Below, in pieces: positions 52,314 through 60,891 of a stretch of 64,000 bases of DNA. Position 1 is the stretch's first letter; the number at the start of each line of letters is the position of its first letter. The notes under the pieces are model-generated. The model worked only from the letters and a program-made list of their open reading frames with translations. It was not told the DNA's origin and did no database searches. Source of the stretch: Salipaludibacillus neizhouensis (lineage in GTDB: Bacteria; Bacillota; Bacilli; Bacillales; Salisediminibacteriaceae); contig NZ_KZ614147.1 in assembly GCF_002886185.1 (NCBI RefSeq), positions 407,187 to 471,186 of the forward strand, written 5' to 3'. The position numbers were made by a program, and so were the translations under genes.

Positions 52314-52937
52314 ATGCTAAAAAAGGGGACTGCAAAGATTGAGAGGGGACAGGCGATTACATTTCGCCTACCTTCTGACACACCAGATCATATATTGAGG
52401 CAATTACAAAAGTTAAAAGAAACTGAGAGAAGAAACTTTTCCAGTGAAATTGCTAAGTTTATTTTAGACGGGGTAAGTAATTCCCTTTCAAAAGAAAGAG
52501 AAACAGTGACAATTCCTCTTCCGAGACAATTAACAAAAGAACAGCGTAATTGGTTAAAACATTCTCACTCTGAAGCTTTGTTAGGGAGTGTCGTCTACCA
52601 GTTATTAGCAGATCCGGTTCGAGCAACTTCTTTTCTAGCGTCTCTTAATAGCAACGCGATAGATATTGATGAGGCGTTATATCTACAAGAGACTAATGTC
52701 TCAGCGGAAGAATTCAAAACTGGTGACGACCAATCTAATTTTAACCATGAGTTGAAAGAACCTCAGAATCCTGTAACTAATGAAAAAGATGACGTGGAAG
52801 ATGATTTGATGAACTTTGATTTGACAAAGGCAAGAGAAGAGTATGCATCGTCTTCAGAAGATAGTCAAGAAGAGAAAGTGGAAGAAGAGGATGGAGAAGA
52901 TTTACTTGGAGATTTTCTAGCACAAATGAACAAGTAA
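52314..52937 (+). CDS. ParR-like adaptor protein (putative centromere-binding partner)
   Basis: 207 aa. Residues about 12-50 (QAITFRLPSDTPDHILRQLQ, then RRNFSSEIAKFILDG) have the strand-helix-helix look of a ribbon-helix-helix DNA-binding unit. A second, weaker copy follows at about 63-100 (VTIPLPRQLTKEQRNWLKHS ... LLGSVVYQLLADP). From about 115 the chain is low-complexity and strongly acidic, ending LLGDFLAQMNK, a short hydrophobic motif in the place where ParR tails cap ParM filaments. The assignment rests on operon position and architecture, not on recognised sequence identity. Confidence 0.65.
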   Translation: MLKKGTAKIERGQAITFRLPSDTPDHILRQLQKLKETERRNFSSEIAKFILDGVSNSLSKERETVTIPLPRQLTKEQRNWLKHSHSEALLGSVVYQLLADPVRATSFLASLNSNAIDIDEALYLQETNVSAEEFKTGDDQSNFNHELKEPQNPVTNEKDDVEDDLMNFDLTKAREEYASSSEDSQEEKVEEEDGEDLLGDFLAQMNK

Positions 52938-53153
52938 ACTATATAACCAAGCATCTTCATAGAACAGTTACAATAGTTTTTAAACAACATGAACACGATG
53001 TAAAAGAAGTGTCGAAGAGTGTGTATCAAAAGGTAAAAATGCCTTTTAATACATATGTGTTACATCTTTATTTTATGGTTAAGCAATAGAAATGCCTCAT
53101 TACCGATGGAGGAAGTAACCTAATGCATTGATGAGCTAAGTGAACCAATAGCC

Positions 53154-53196
53154 AAGTGTATATAAATGAGGAATAAAACCTCATTTATATACACTT
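53154..53196. repeat. Perfect 18-bp inverted repeat downstream of the partition genes
   Basis: AAGTGTATATAAATGAGG (53154-53171) and CCTCATTTATATACACTT (53179-53196) are exact complements with a 7-nt loop (AATAAAA). No T-tract follows on either strand, so it is not an ordinary terminator. The arms contain TGTATATA, loosely like the GTATAC iterons. Confidence 0.7.
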
Positions 53197-53250
53197 TAGA
53201 GAACCATATCATAAGTGAAATATAGTAGATATCTCTTAATTACTACTTAA

Positions 53251-53293
53251 AACTCCCGTCTCATTTATGTTGGATGACACGGGAGTTTTTTAG
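53251..53293. terminator. Bidirectional terminator between the partition operon and the oxidoreductase gene
   Basis: AACTCCCGTC pairs with GACACGGGAGTT (two-base bulge), followed by TTTTT on plus and by TTTTAAG on minus. Confidence 0.8.
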
Positions 53294-53318
53294 TTCGATA
53301 ATATCTAGAACTAACTTA

Positions 53319-54755
53319 CTATGCCTTTAATTTACTCTTTGACCACTCACCATTAAATTCTGTTTCATTATAGGAAAAGAAGTGATGGAGGACCTTATCA
53401 CGGTCATCTAAAAAAAGTTGATCTGCTACAGCAGAGACGAGTTTTGGTATACCATATCTCATACCTGATAGTGCAGAAGCGGAGACACCACAACTAATTA
53501 AAGCAGAGTAATTAAAAGCAAAAAGCCCATGAAGATCTTTTTTTCCCTTCTCATCCTTACTTAAGAAAGCAAAGCCTGGGCTTAAATAAGGATGTGCGTC
53601 TAGTATGGGGTTTGCCAATTCTCTAGGGGCTTTGTAGAAATCACCCCAACGAGCAATATCACTTTCAACAAGCTTTAACTCCGGGCGCAAAGCCGGATCA
53701 GTGAGAAGACCAGTACTTATAAGTAAGTAATCAAAGGTGAATCTTCCTTGAGGGGTTGTTATCACTGCCCCCTCTGCTGCAGACTCAACTTCAAGCCACG
53801 GAGAATTTAAATGCAGATTAAAACCAGACCATGAGGTTGCACGATCAAAAGTATCATTGGTTGGTGGTTGATTGTGTTTAAAGAAATGGGCGATAGCTGC
53901 ATATTTATCACCATCTGAAAGGGCATGAAAACGTTCGATCATACCGGAAGCTTCCATTTGACGGATTGGATTAATTCGCGTCATCTCTTTTCGCCGGATA
54001 AAAATATGAGCCTCGTCCACACCTTCTGATAAAGCAAAATTAGCGTTATCAAAGGCAGAGGCTCCACCTCCAAGAATACCAATCTTTTTCCCTTTCAGTT
54101 TTTGAAAATCAATTGTTTCAGAAGTATGCGCGTAAAGATGTTTTGGTAAATTCTCGGCAATCATCGGAGGTATATGCCACTCTCCGCCACCCTGAATACC
54201 AGTAGCAAGAATAACTTTACGTGCAAGTAAGGAAGACGAGGGTGCATTAGGTCCTTCAATGGAAAGTCGGTGCAACCCTTCTTCTAAAGGCTCGATAAGA
54301 TTGAGTTTGATATTATTCAGGACAGGAAGTTGAAGAACCTTTCGATACCAGCGAAGATAGTTCATCCAATCCCCACGTGGAATCTTATCTACTGCTTCCC
54401 AGCCTTTTGCTCCATACTGAGCTTCCCACCATGAACGGAAGGTTAAAGAAGGAATACCAAGGTCAACGGAGGTTAGATGTTTCGGTGTTCTTAGCGTTAC
54501 CATACGGGCATAGGTTTCCCATGGTCCCTCTGAGCCTTCGTTATTTTCATCGATAACAAGAATGTTGGAGACTCGCTCTCGCAAAAGACCAAATGCGGTG
54601 CCGAGCCCACTTTGACCACCCCCGACGATCACTACATCGTATACATGTCCCTCAGGATGATAGAGCATACGGCTCCAATCCTTACCTCCAAAGGCAAGGT
54701 AAGAAAGATCAGTTTTCACACGTTCTTTTAAAGCCTTTAAACTCATCATCATCAT
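53319..54755 (-). CDS. FAD/NAD(P)-dependent oxidoreductase (flavin monooxygenase-like)
   Basis: About 478 aa; a run of four ATGs (54755-54744) follows AAAGGA, and any of them may be the start. Two dinucleotide-binding motifs: VVIVGGGQSGLGTA (FAD, about 45) and KIGILGGGASAFDNA (NADPH, about 230). LLISTGLLTDP and the middle region RNPIRQME-like segment (here INPIRQME) fit the FMO/ornithine-hydroxylase superfamily. Substrate unknown. Monocistronic, on minus, in the accessory region. Confidence 0.8.
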   Translation of the reverse strand: MMMMSLKALKERVKTDLSYLAFGGKDWSRMLYHPEGHVYDVVIVGGGQSGLGTAFGLLRERVSNILVIDENNEGSEGPWETYARMVTLRTPKHLTSVDLGIPSLTFRSWWEAQYGAKGWEAVDKIPRGDWMNYLRWYRKVLQLPVLNNIKLNLIEPLEEGLHRLSIEGPNAPSSSLLARKVILATGIQGGGEWHIPPMIAENLPKHLYAHTSETIDFQKLKGKKIGILGGGASAFDNANFALSEGVDEAHIFIRRKEMTRINPIRQMEASGMIERFHALSDGDKYAAIAHFFKHNQPPTNDTFDRATSWSGFNLHLNSPWLEVESAAEGAVITTPQGRFTFDYLLISTGLLTDPALRPELKLVESDIARWGDFYKAPRELANPILDAHPYLSPGFAFLSKDEKGKKDLHGLFAFNYSALISCGVSASALSGMRYGIPKLVSAVADQLFLDDRDKVLHHFFSYNETEFNGEWSKSKLKA

Positions 54756-54764
54756 TCCTTTCAA

Positions 54765-55171
54765 AATCGTTATTCAAGAAGAGATTATAAAATGTAAGTT
54801 TTAGTTTTACAGAAAAAGAAATGGTGAGTTGAGTTATCAATAATACTTTTATTCTTCCGCATATTTTATCACTTAGAATAATTGCATGGCATGGTCATTA
54901 TGGCTAAAATTGCTTTTTCTTTTTGAACATAATCACTAGATGGATGCACCAAAATGTTCAAAGGTAGATAGGTGGAATATAAAGATAACAGTAAAAAGCA
55001 TTTGTAAGCTCCGTTATCTTTATTATTTGCTCTTTTGCTATTTCTTCTGTGCAGTATTTACATGTGAGATGATTAGACAAGGTTTGTGATGAAGGCTAGA
55101 CTTTTTATCTTACGAGCTTGGCATTGGGCAGATACATAGAAGAAATAAACCGGCGGGATAAGGAAAAGAAA
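54765..55171. other. Gene-free spacer
   Basis: About 400 nt of AT-rich sequence. Only a 9-bp inverted repeat AAAGATAAC / GTTATCTTT (near 54978-55020) is visible. No ORF or RNA gene. Confidence 0.45.
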
Positions 55172-55212
55172 AGACGAAGAAGGGACTAATATAATTAGTC
55201 CCTTCTTCGTCT
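55172..55212 (-). terminator. Terminator of the YitT-like gene
   Basis: Perfect 19-bp stem, AGACGAAGAAGGGACTAAT (55172-55190) with its complement at 55194-55212 and a 3-nt loop, directly after the stop. Followed on minus by TTTTCTTTTCC. Confidence 0.9.
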
Positions 55213-55217
55213 ATAAA

Positions 55218-55856
55218 TTATGAATTTGCTACGAAGGAAACTTTCGCTGTCGGCGAATACGTTTTGCTTTCCTTCATTGTTTTATTTGGTGAGGCTGTGG
55301 CAAAGTTCCCTTTAAAATAGCTGAGTATAGAACTTAAAATAACGATCGATAGGATGGAATACATTCCATTAATAATACCAACTGTAAAAAGACTGATTAA
55401 TATTACTGAAAAATCGAATGAAAAGCTTACTTTTCCGGGATTAAAGTTGAATTTTTTCTGTAAAAATAATGCTAAAATATGAGCACCTCCAAGTGAAGCG
55501 CCAGTAATGAATAAATAAGATACTCCAAGTCCGATGACCACACCTCCCAAGGTGGCTCCTAATAGAGAAGGGATAACAAAGTGAGGTAAGAAAATGTCAA
55601 TGCTTGTCATTAAAGATAAAAATGAAACGGCTAAGATAGTTGATACTGTGAATCTCCAGCCCATCGTTATAAAAGAGAATATATAGAATGGGATATTGAT
55701 GATAAAAAAGAATAAACTAAAAGGCATATTGAAAATGTACATAAGGCCTAAAGATAAGCCGGCAGTTCCGCCTGTTAAAAGGTCCGAGTGCTGTAAAATA
55801 ATTACTCCTAAGGCCACCACAAAGGAACCAAATAGGATTTTTAATAGTTTACTCAA
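55218..55856 (-). CDS. YitT/YczE-type membrane protein
   Basis: 212 aa from a TTG at 55856 with GGAGG 12 nt upstream (TTGGAGGAATCAACTTTG); the frame is open to 55934 without such a site. Five or six transmembrane segments; LLTGGTAGLSLGLMYIFNMPFSLFFFIINIPF is the YitT core. The cytoplasmic C-terminal DUF2179 domain of longer YitT proteins is absent. Function unknown. Diverges from an Lrp-type regulator gene that probably controls it. Confidence 0.85.
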   Translation of the reverse strand: MSKLLKILFGSFVVALGVIILQHSDLLTGGTAGLSLGLMYIFNMPFSLFFFIINIPFYIFSFITMGWRFTVSTILAVSFLSLMTSIDIFLPHFVIPSLLGATLGGVVIGLGVSYLFITGASLGGAHILALFLQKKFNFNPGKVSFSFDFSVILISLFTVGIINGMYSILSIVILSSILSYFKGNFATASPNKTMKESKTYSPTAKVSFVANS

Positions 55857-56027
55857 AGTTGATTCCTCCAATAGAAAATACTTTAAAAAGCTATAGTATA
55901 ATGATAGAACACTATTGGAAAAAAGGGTATGCAAAATAGAATGCGTTTATTCGTTATATGTAATATAATGAATGTATTATCGCGTTTTAGCCTTCAAATT
56001 GAAATAATGCCTGGGAGTGATTATAAA

Positions 56028-56471
56028 ATGGACCAAATTGATATCGATTTACTTAAATTACTGCAATCAGACTCAAGAATGCCAATTAGTGAATTATCCA
56101 AGCATTTAGCATTGAGCAGGCCGAGTGTTTCGGAACGGGTACACCGTTTACAGGAGAGAGGTGTCATTAAGGAATTCAGTGCTCGAGTTTCTCCTGCGGC
56201 AGTAGGACGTGACACAACCTTATTTATACAAATTAGTGAGCTTAAGATTACTCCGCTTGAATTTGAAAGACTAATTAAAGAGGAAACAGATGTCATCGAA
56301 TGCCACCGTGTGACCGGTCAAACGAGTTATTTTATTAAAGCAGCAGTGAGTAAAATTGAGGGACTGGCCCTGTTAGTGGATCGACTTATCCCATATGGTA
56401 AGATAAATACATCGGTAGTACTTAGCTCACCAGTATCATACCGACATATATTGCCTCAAGATACGAAATAA
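56028..56471 (+). CDS. Lrp/AsnC family transcriptional regulator
   Basis: 147 aa from ATG 56028 (GGGAG about 10 nt upstream; MDQIDIDLLKLLQSDSRMPI is the usual Lrp start). Winged HTH (ISELSKHLALSRPSVSERVHRLQERGVI) followed by the RAM ligand-binding domain. Lrp-type proteins sense amino acids. The ~170-nt divergent spacer with the YitT-like gene is the likely operator. Confidence 0.92.
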   Translation: MDQIDIDLLKLLQSDSRMPISELSKHLALSRPSVSERVHRLQERGVIKEFSARVSPAAVGRDTTLFIQISELKITPLEFERLIKEETDVIECHRVTGQTSYFIKAAVSKIEGLALLVDRLIPYGKINTSVVLSSPVSYRHILPQDTK

Positions 56472-56509
56472 TAGAAGACTTTTCGGAGTTGAAAGGAGTT
56501 AATTGTTTT

Positions 56510-56698
56510 ATGAGGTATATGAAATCGCAAATGAAAAAACTTGTAAAAGAGAATAGAGAATTACAACAACATTTGAAAGACCTTATCGAAGAACATGATC
56601 TGGAAAAGACCTATGCACTTAAGGCTCTGTACCATTCAGAAGTTGCTGACGGCGGGAAATATCAAGAATCTTACCAGGCACTTGACCCGAAGAGCTAG
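56510..56698 (+). CDS. Small helical protein, function unknown
   Basis: 62 aa from ATG 56510 with AAAGGAG about 11 nt upstream. Residues 5-45 are rich in Lys, Glu and Leu (KKLVKENRELQQHLKDLIEEH), a likely coiled coil. Starts 38 nt after the Lrp gene and may be co-transcribed. No family recognised. Confidence 0.65.
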   Translation: MRYMKSQMKKLVKENRELQQHLKDLIEEHDLEKTYALKALYHSEVADGGKYQESYQALDPKS

Positions 56699-56766
56699 TA
56701 AAGATCGCAATATAGGTTGATGTATGGTAATATTTACAGCAATATGACTAGAGGAAGTGAACTTAC

Positions 56767-57120
56767 GTGATAAATATCACCATCCCAACGCCGGACATTA
56801 CAATTACAAAACAAGATTCTCCAGAAATGAGTAATACTTATGGATTTACTGATTTCCACCTAGTGCCTCGTGATAAGGGCGGGATTCTAATGTTTTTAAA
56901 TGAGGAAGAAGACTTATTATTTGTTGGAAAAGCGCGGAAATTACGACCAAGATTGAAAAAGCATTTTGAAGATAATGTTTCTCCCATTAAACACCACCGA
57001 GACGAAGTGACTAAAATTCTTGTTTGTTTGATTCAAGAGCCTGTCGATCGAGAAATTTACGAAACGTTCATTATTCACGAACTCAAGGCAAAGTATAACG
57101 TAGACAAAGTATTTTATTAA
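56767..57120 (+). CDS. Stand-alone GIY-YIG domain protein
   Basis: 117 aa from a GTG (GAGGAAGTG upstream). Residues about 38-115 resemble the UvrC N-terminal nuclease: GGILMFLNEEEDLLFVGKARKLRPRLKKHF corresponds to GVYxM...YVGKAxNLRxRL, and YETFIIHELKAKYN carries the conserved glutamate. The GIY and YIG motifs are degenerate (GIL, FVG), but the Arg and Glu are kept, so nuclease activity is possible. Often annotated as nucleotide excision repair endonuclease. Confidence 0.75.
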   Translation: MINITIPTPDITITKQDSPEMSNTYGFTDFHLVPRDKGGILMFLNEEEDLLFVGKARKLRPRLKKHFEDNVSPIKHHRDEVTKILVCLIQEPVDREIYETFIIHELKAKYNVDKVFY

Positions 57121-57127
57121 GAAAAAT

Positions 57128-57170
57128 AAGCAATAAGTATAGTCCGGGGTGACTACACTTATTGCTTTTT
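57128..57170 (+). terminator. Terminator after the GIY-YIG gene
   Basis: AAGCAATAAGTATAGTC pairs with GACTACACTTATTGCTT (one mismatch), followed by TTT. The remaining gap to 57409 shows no gene. Confidence 0.88.
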
Positions 57171-57409
57171 GAATTGCATGCAGCGGAAGCCCTCGCTGTA
57201 GCATAAAAGTACACTTTACAAGTCAATTGTTATGTTGATCGTTTCCCTGGACATTTTTGGGTCAGATGGCAACCTCCTTCCGAGATAAAATAAGTCGCTT
57301 AATTCTTTCAGTCTTGGTACATGTATCCCCTCCATTATTCTAAATTTACTTCCATCTATTATAAAGGTTCGTTGAAATTACATGTCATATACTAGGACTT
57401 GCATTAATC

Positions 57410-57805
57410 CTATGGATCGGGTCCTTGCTCAGTTCGCTCTTTAAGGGAAGACCTACTTTCTGTTAACTGGTTGTGTCCAGTATTCAGCATCATATAATCC
57501 AGCTGTCTCTGAGCAATACTAAATCGTTGCTTCATTTCAAGAGCGTGCATCATATTACCGGTTTTCCAAGTGAGACCGGCCAAATTCCCATTGTGTATCG
57601 TTAAATTCTTTTCATATAAATTGGGGAACGTATCTTTTAATAGAGAGGCTATGTAGTTTTCTCCCAGATTCGATTCGAAAGTAATAGAAGAACTTAATGA
57701 CAGTAAGGTCTCTTTTACACTTTTTTCAGTTTGTGCTAATACTACAGTGGAAAATAAAAGTGTAAATGACAATAGTAGAATAAATGACGGTAACAATATT
57801 TTCAT
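57410..57805 (-). CDS. Small secreted protein, function unknown
   Basis: 131 aa. N-terminal signal peptide MKILLPSFILLLSFTLLFST with probable cleavage after VVLA-Q (about residue 24). The mature part has no cysteine and no family I recognise. GAGGAAG lies upstream of the ATG. Stands alone on minus, downstream of nothing obvious; could be a peptidase-inhibitor-sized or sporulation protein, but nothing supports a choice. Confidence 0.6.
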   Translation of the reverse strand: MKILLPSFILLLSFTLLFSTVVLAQTEKSVKETLLSLSSSITFESNLGENYIASLLKDTFPNLYEKNLTIHNGNLAGLTWKTGNMMHALEMKQRFSIAQRQLDYMMLNTGHNQLTESRSSLKERTEQGPDP

Positions 57806-58036
57806 AAAAACTTCCTCCTCTAATCTATTAATCTATCTTAGTCTCTATTATAAAAGCTGACTTTTAAAGAGGTTGTCGAACGAACAGGAGGATGTAAAAT
57901 AAGTTTTGGACAAATCAGGACAAATAAAATTAATATACTAAGTTTAATTTGGAATGGTGACACAGTTAGATATTCGAACAGGGAGAGAAGAGTCTTATTG
58001 CGACGAGAGTTTAAAAATTTTTTTCGAGGAATAAAT

Positions 58037-58067
58037 AAAAAAACGAGAGAATTACTCCCTCGTTTTA
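58037..58067 (-). terminator. Terminator after the BceAB-type genes
   Basis: On minus, AAAACGAGGGAG pairs with CTCTCGTTTT around a short loop, followed by TTTATTTATTCC, just after the permease stop. Confidence 0.85.
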
Positions 58068-58071
58068 GAAA

Positions 58072-60027
58072 TTACGTTAAAGACTCCTTAACAACTTTTT
58101 TATAATAAAGAACGGAGAGGATTCCGAAGATTGAGTACAAAATGGTGTAAATGCTCATAACAATGATCATCGGTGTCCAAATTTCTGTTCCGAAGAAAAA
58201 CCAACCGGATTGAACTGCAAAGAAGCTGTGTAGCAGTCCTATGACTAATGGAATTCCAAAATTAAAAAGCTGTTTCACTTGAATTCCTTTTAATAAATCT
58301 GACTGAGTGAAACCAAGTTTACGCAATATCGTGTAATTTGATTTTTCATCTTCACTTTCGCCCATTTGTTTAAAGTAGAGAATACAGCCGGATGTATTTA
58401 AAAAGGCTAATCCTAAAAAACCTACGATAAACATAATAAGACCCATGTTTATCTTCTGTCTTTTACTAATGTCGTATTGAGAGGTATGACTGAGACCATC
58501 AACATGACTGAATGTCATTTCATTAAAAATAGCGTTTGCGTCTTTGATGTGAGCATTGTCTACAACAGAAATTCCAATATATATCGAGGAATCCTTTTGA
58601 ATCTCCGGATCTAAATCATTTGAGAGACGTTCATAAGTTGATTCATCAACAATGGCTGTAGGAAGACCTCCGTTAGTAAAGTACGCTGAAATAATGGGGG
58701 CTTTTTTCAATCCTAAAAATTCTTGCGGAGTAACGTTATTCACTCCATGGAACTCGACTTCGCCTGTATCTTTAAGGGGCATAAATGATTGCATTATATC
58801 ATTGTAACCTGTGAAAAGGGTTGTTTCTGGAGAAAGACTTATCCCATCGACTTCAAGGTCACTAACCACAGGAACTATCATCATATTTGGATCAAAATTT
58901 AACCCATCTATTTCGGCCTCCAATAATGCTTCGATGTTAACCGATACTTGAATAACATCAATGACTCTTTCATTAAAGGAAATTCCATTAGTTGCCAAAG
59001 CTTGCTTAAATTGATCAGAATCTTCGCTACTAGTCATCGTGAAATCAGCAGCGACAGCATCTTCCGCGGTTTTTTCTGCTGAATAGTAGGAGATATAGCT
59101 TAACGATAGTAAACCAATCGCTAGGGCGGAGACAGTCGTAATAATTGTTAATAATAAAGCATTCGATTTCATGCGAAACATAATTGATGAAAGAGATAAT
59201 GTTTCGGTAATCGTTAGATAGCCATCTTTCCTTTTTCTAATGAGATGAAAAATAAAATTAACGGAACCTTTATAAAAAAAGTACGTTCCAGTAATGACAG
59301 AAGCCAGAATGATGATCATCATAAGGAAAAGATGATTCATTCCCATGAATTTATCATCAAATAACATGGAGGAAAGAAAGTACCCAGATGCAATCAAGAC
59401 AATTCCAGCAACACCTAGAATTATTTCAAACATAGAGGTTTTTCTTATTTTTATTTCGCTTGTTGATCTGACGTTAAATAATGATAATATACTCGCTCTT
59501 TTAATAAAGATATAATTCATCAACATGATAAAAAGATAGATGAGACCAAAGACAACGAGTGTTTGGATAAGTGCCTGGACTGAAAATTGAAGTGTGGCGA
59601 TGGCATCTATTCCGGTGACTTTAAATAAGATCATCGTCGTTATTTTTGATATAGAAAAGCCTAGAAAGGTTCCGATAATTAATGAGCTAAAATATAGAAT
59701 GAAGTTTTCGAAACTCAATATTTGAAAGATCTTTCCTTTGGTCATTCCTATTAATTGAAATAATGCCAGCTCCTTACTTCGTCTTTTAATAAAAATATTG
59801 TTAGCGTACAAAAGAAAGATATTGACAATACCAATTAGTAAAACGGATGCAGCTTTAACGGCGGCACCACCCTTAATAGATCCTTTTGTTGCATCCATCG
59901 AAGGATCGTATTGCAATGTTACAAATGCAAAATAAAGTGCCACGCTAAAGATCAAGGCAAATACATACAGGTAATAGTTCTTTATATTTTTTTTCAGGTT
60001 TCGATAGATGAGTTGATTAATGGTCAT
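58072..60027 (-). CDS. bceB: BceB-type ABC transporter permease
   Basis: 651 aa from ATG 60027 (AGGTGGGG 6 nt upstream). Ten transmembrane segments with one large extracytoplasmic domain between helices 7 and 8 (about residues 310-525), the layout of peptide-antibiotic sensing and detoxification permeases. The N-terminal [25 protein letters not shown] is typical. It removes or shields targets of bacitracin-like antibiotics and passes flux information to the kinase. Overlaps the ATPase gene by 11 nt. Confidence 0.9.
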   Translation of the reverse strand: MTINQLIYRNLKKNIKNYYLYVFALIFSVALYFAFVTLQYDPSMDATKGSIKGGAAVKAASVLLIGIVNIFLLYANNIFIKRRSKELALFQLIGMTKGKIFQILSFENFILYFSSLIIGTFLGFSISKITTMILFKVTGIDAIATLQFSVQALIQTLVVFGLIYLFIMLMNYIFIKRASILSLFNVRSTSEIKIRKTSMFEIILGVAGIVLIASGYFLSSMLFDDKFMGMNHLFLMMIIILASVITGTYFFYKGSVNFIFHLIRKRKDGYLTITETLSLSSIMFRMKSNALLLTIITTVSALAIGLLSLSYISYYSAEKTAEDAVAADFTMTSSEDSDQFKQALATNGISFNERVIDVIQVSVNIEALLEAEIDGLNFDPNMMIVPVVSDLEVDGISLSPETTLFTGYNDIMQSFMPLKDTGEVEFHGVNNVTPQEFLGLKKAPIISAYFTNGGLPTAIVDESTYERLSNDLDPEIQKDSSIYIGISVVDNAHIKDANAIFNEMTFSHVDGLSHTSQYDISKRQKINMGLIMFIVGFLGLAFLNTSGCILYFKQMGESEDEKSNYTILRKLGFTQSDLLKGIQVKQLFNFGIPLVIGLLHSFFAVQSGWFFFGTEIWTPMIIVMSIYTILYSIFGILSVLYYKKVVKESLT

Positions 60028-60778
60028 GGTGTACCCCACCTAATACCCCTTGTGTGTTAATAATGTTCTTGAAAAAAGTTTGTCGTGATTCATTTCCTTT
60101 CGTTAATTGTGTATAAATTCGTCCATCTTTAATAAAAATGACACGGTTGCTATAACTCGCGGCAACTGGATCATGAGAGACTAAAAGAATCGTCGCCTTT
60201 CGTTTATGATTTAATTCACTTAATTTATTTAATAAATCAGAGGCAGATTTTGAATCGAGTGCTCCAGTTGGTTCATCTGCAAAAATAATACTTGGATCAT
60301 GAATAAAAGCTCTTGCTGCGGAAGTACGCTGCTTTTGACCACCAGATATCTCATTTGGATATTTATATTTAATATCCAGAATCCCTAGTTGATCTGCGAC
60401 TTCATTGAATTTTTGATTTGCTTCCTTTTTAGGTGCCTTCGTAATCGATAATGGTAACAAAATATTTTCTTTAACAGTAAGGGTATCTAATAAATTATAG
60501 TCCTGAAAAATAAATCCTAAATGATGCTTTCGAAATTCGGCCAACTGTTTTTCTTTCATTCCTGTAATTTCTTTTCCTTCAATTTTGATGACACCTAGAC
60601 TAACTTTATCAATGGAGGAAAGAACATTTAGTAATGTTGTTTTACCAGATCCAGATGCCCCCATGATGCTGACGAATTCACCTTTTTTGATTGTCAAATC
60701 CAAGTCTGTTAAAACTTCCTGTTTATTAAATTTATTTCCATATCTTTTATAAATCTTAGTGGCTTCTAATATATTCAC
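60017..60778 (-). CDS. bceA: BceA-type ABC transporter ATP-binding protein
   Basis: 253 aa from GTG 60778 (AAGGAG 8 nt upstream); the longer open frame to 60865 runs through the operator and is not coding. Walker [10 protein letters not shown] (40-48), Q-loop [10 protein letters not shown], signature [15 protein letters not shown], Walker [14 protein letters not shown]. Energises the BceB-type permease. Confidence 0.93.
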   Translation of the reverse strand: MNILEATKIYKRYGNKFNKQEVLTDLDLTIKKGEFVSIMGASGSGKTTLLNVLSSIDKVSLGVIKIEGKEITGMKEKQLAEFRKHHLGFIFQDYNLLDTLTVKENILLPLSITKAPKKEANQKFNEVADQLGILDIKYKYPNEISGGQKQRTSAARAFIHDPSIIFADEPTGALDSKSASDLLNKLSELNHKRKATILLVSHDPVAASYSNRVIFIKDGRIYTQLTKGNESRQTFFKNIINTQGVLGGVHHDH

Positions 60779-60855
60779 TTTACTCACTCCTTCTCTATCA
60801 TAGCTTGAGTATAAATGGATTTGTTTGTCATTTCCTTCGATGTAGCGAACATAAA

Positions 60856-60891
60856 CGACAGGCATGTGACAATCTCGTCACATGCCTGTCG
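60856..60891. promoter_or_regulatory. Likely BceR operator upstream of bceAB
   Basis: CGACAGGCATGTGAC (60856-60870) and GTCACATGCCTGTCG (60877-60891) are a perfect 15-bp inverted repeat with a 6-nt centre. The TGTGAC-N6-GTCACA core resembles the BceR binding site known before bceA in B. subtilis (from memory). It lies about 80 nt before bceA and overlaps the stop codon of the kinase gene, so it could also act as an RNA hairpin ending the bceRS transcript. Confidence 0.75.
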
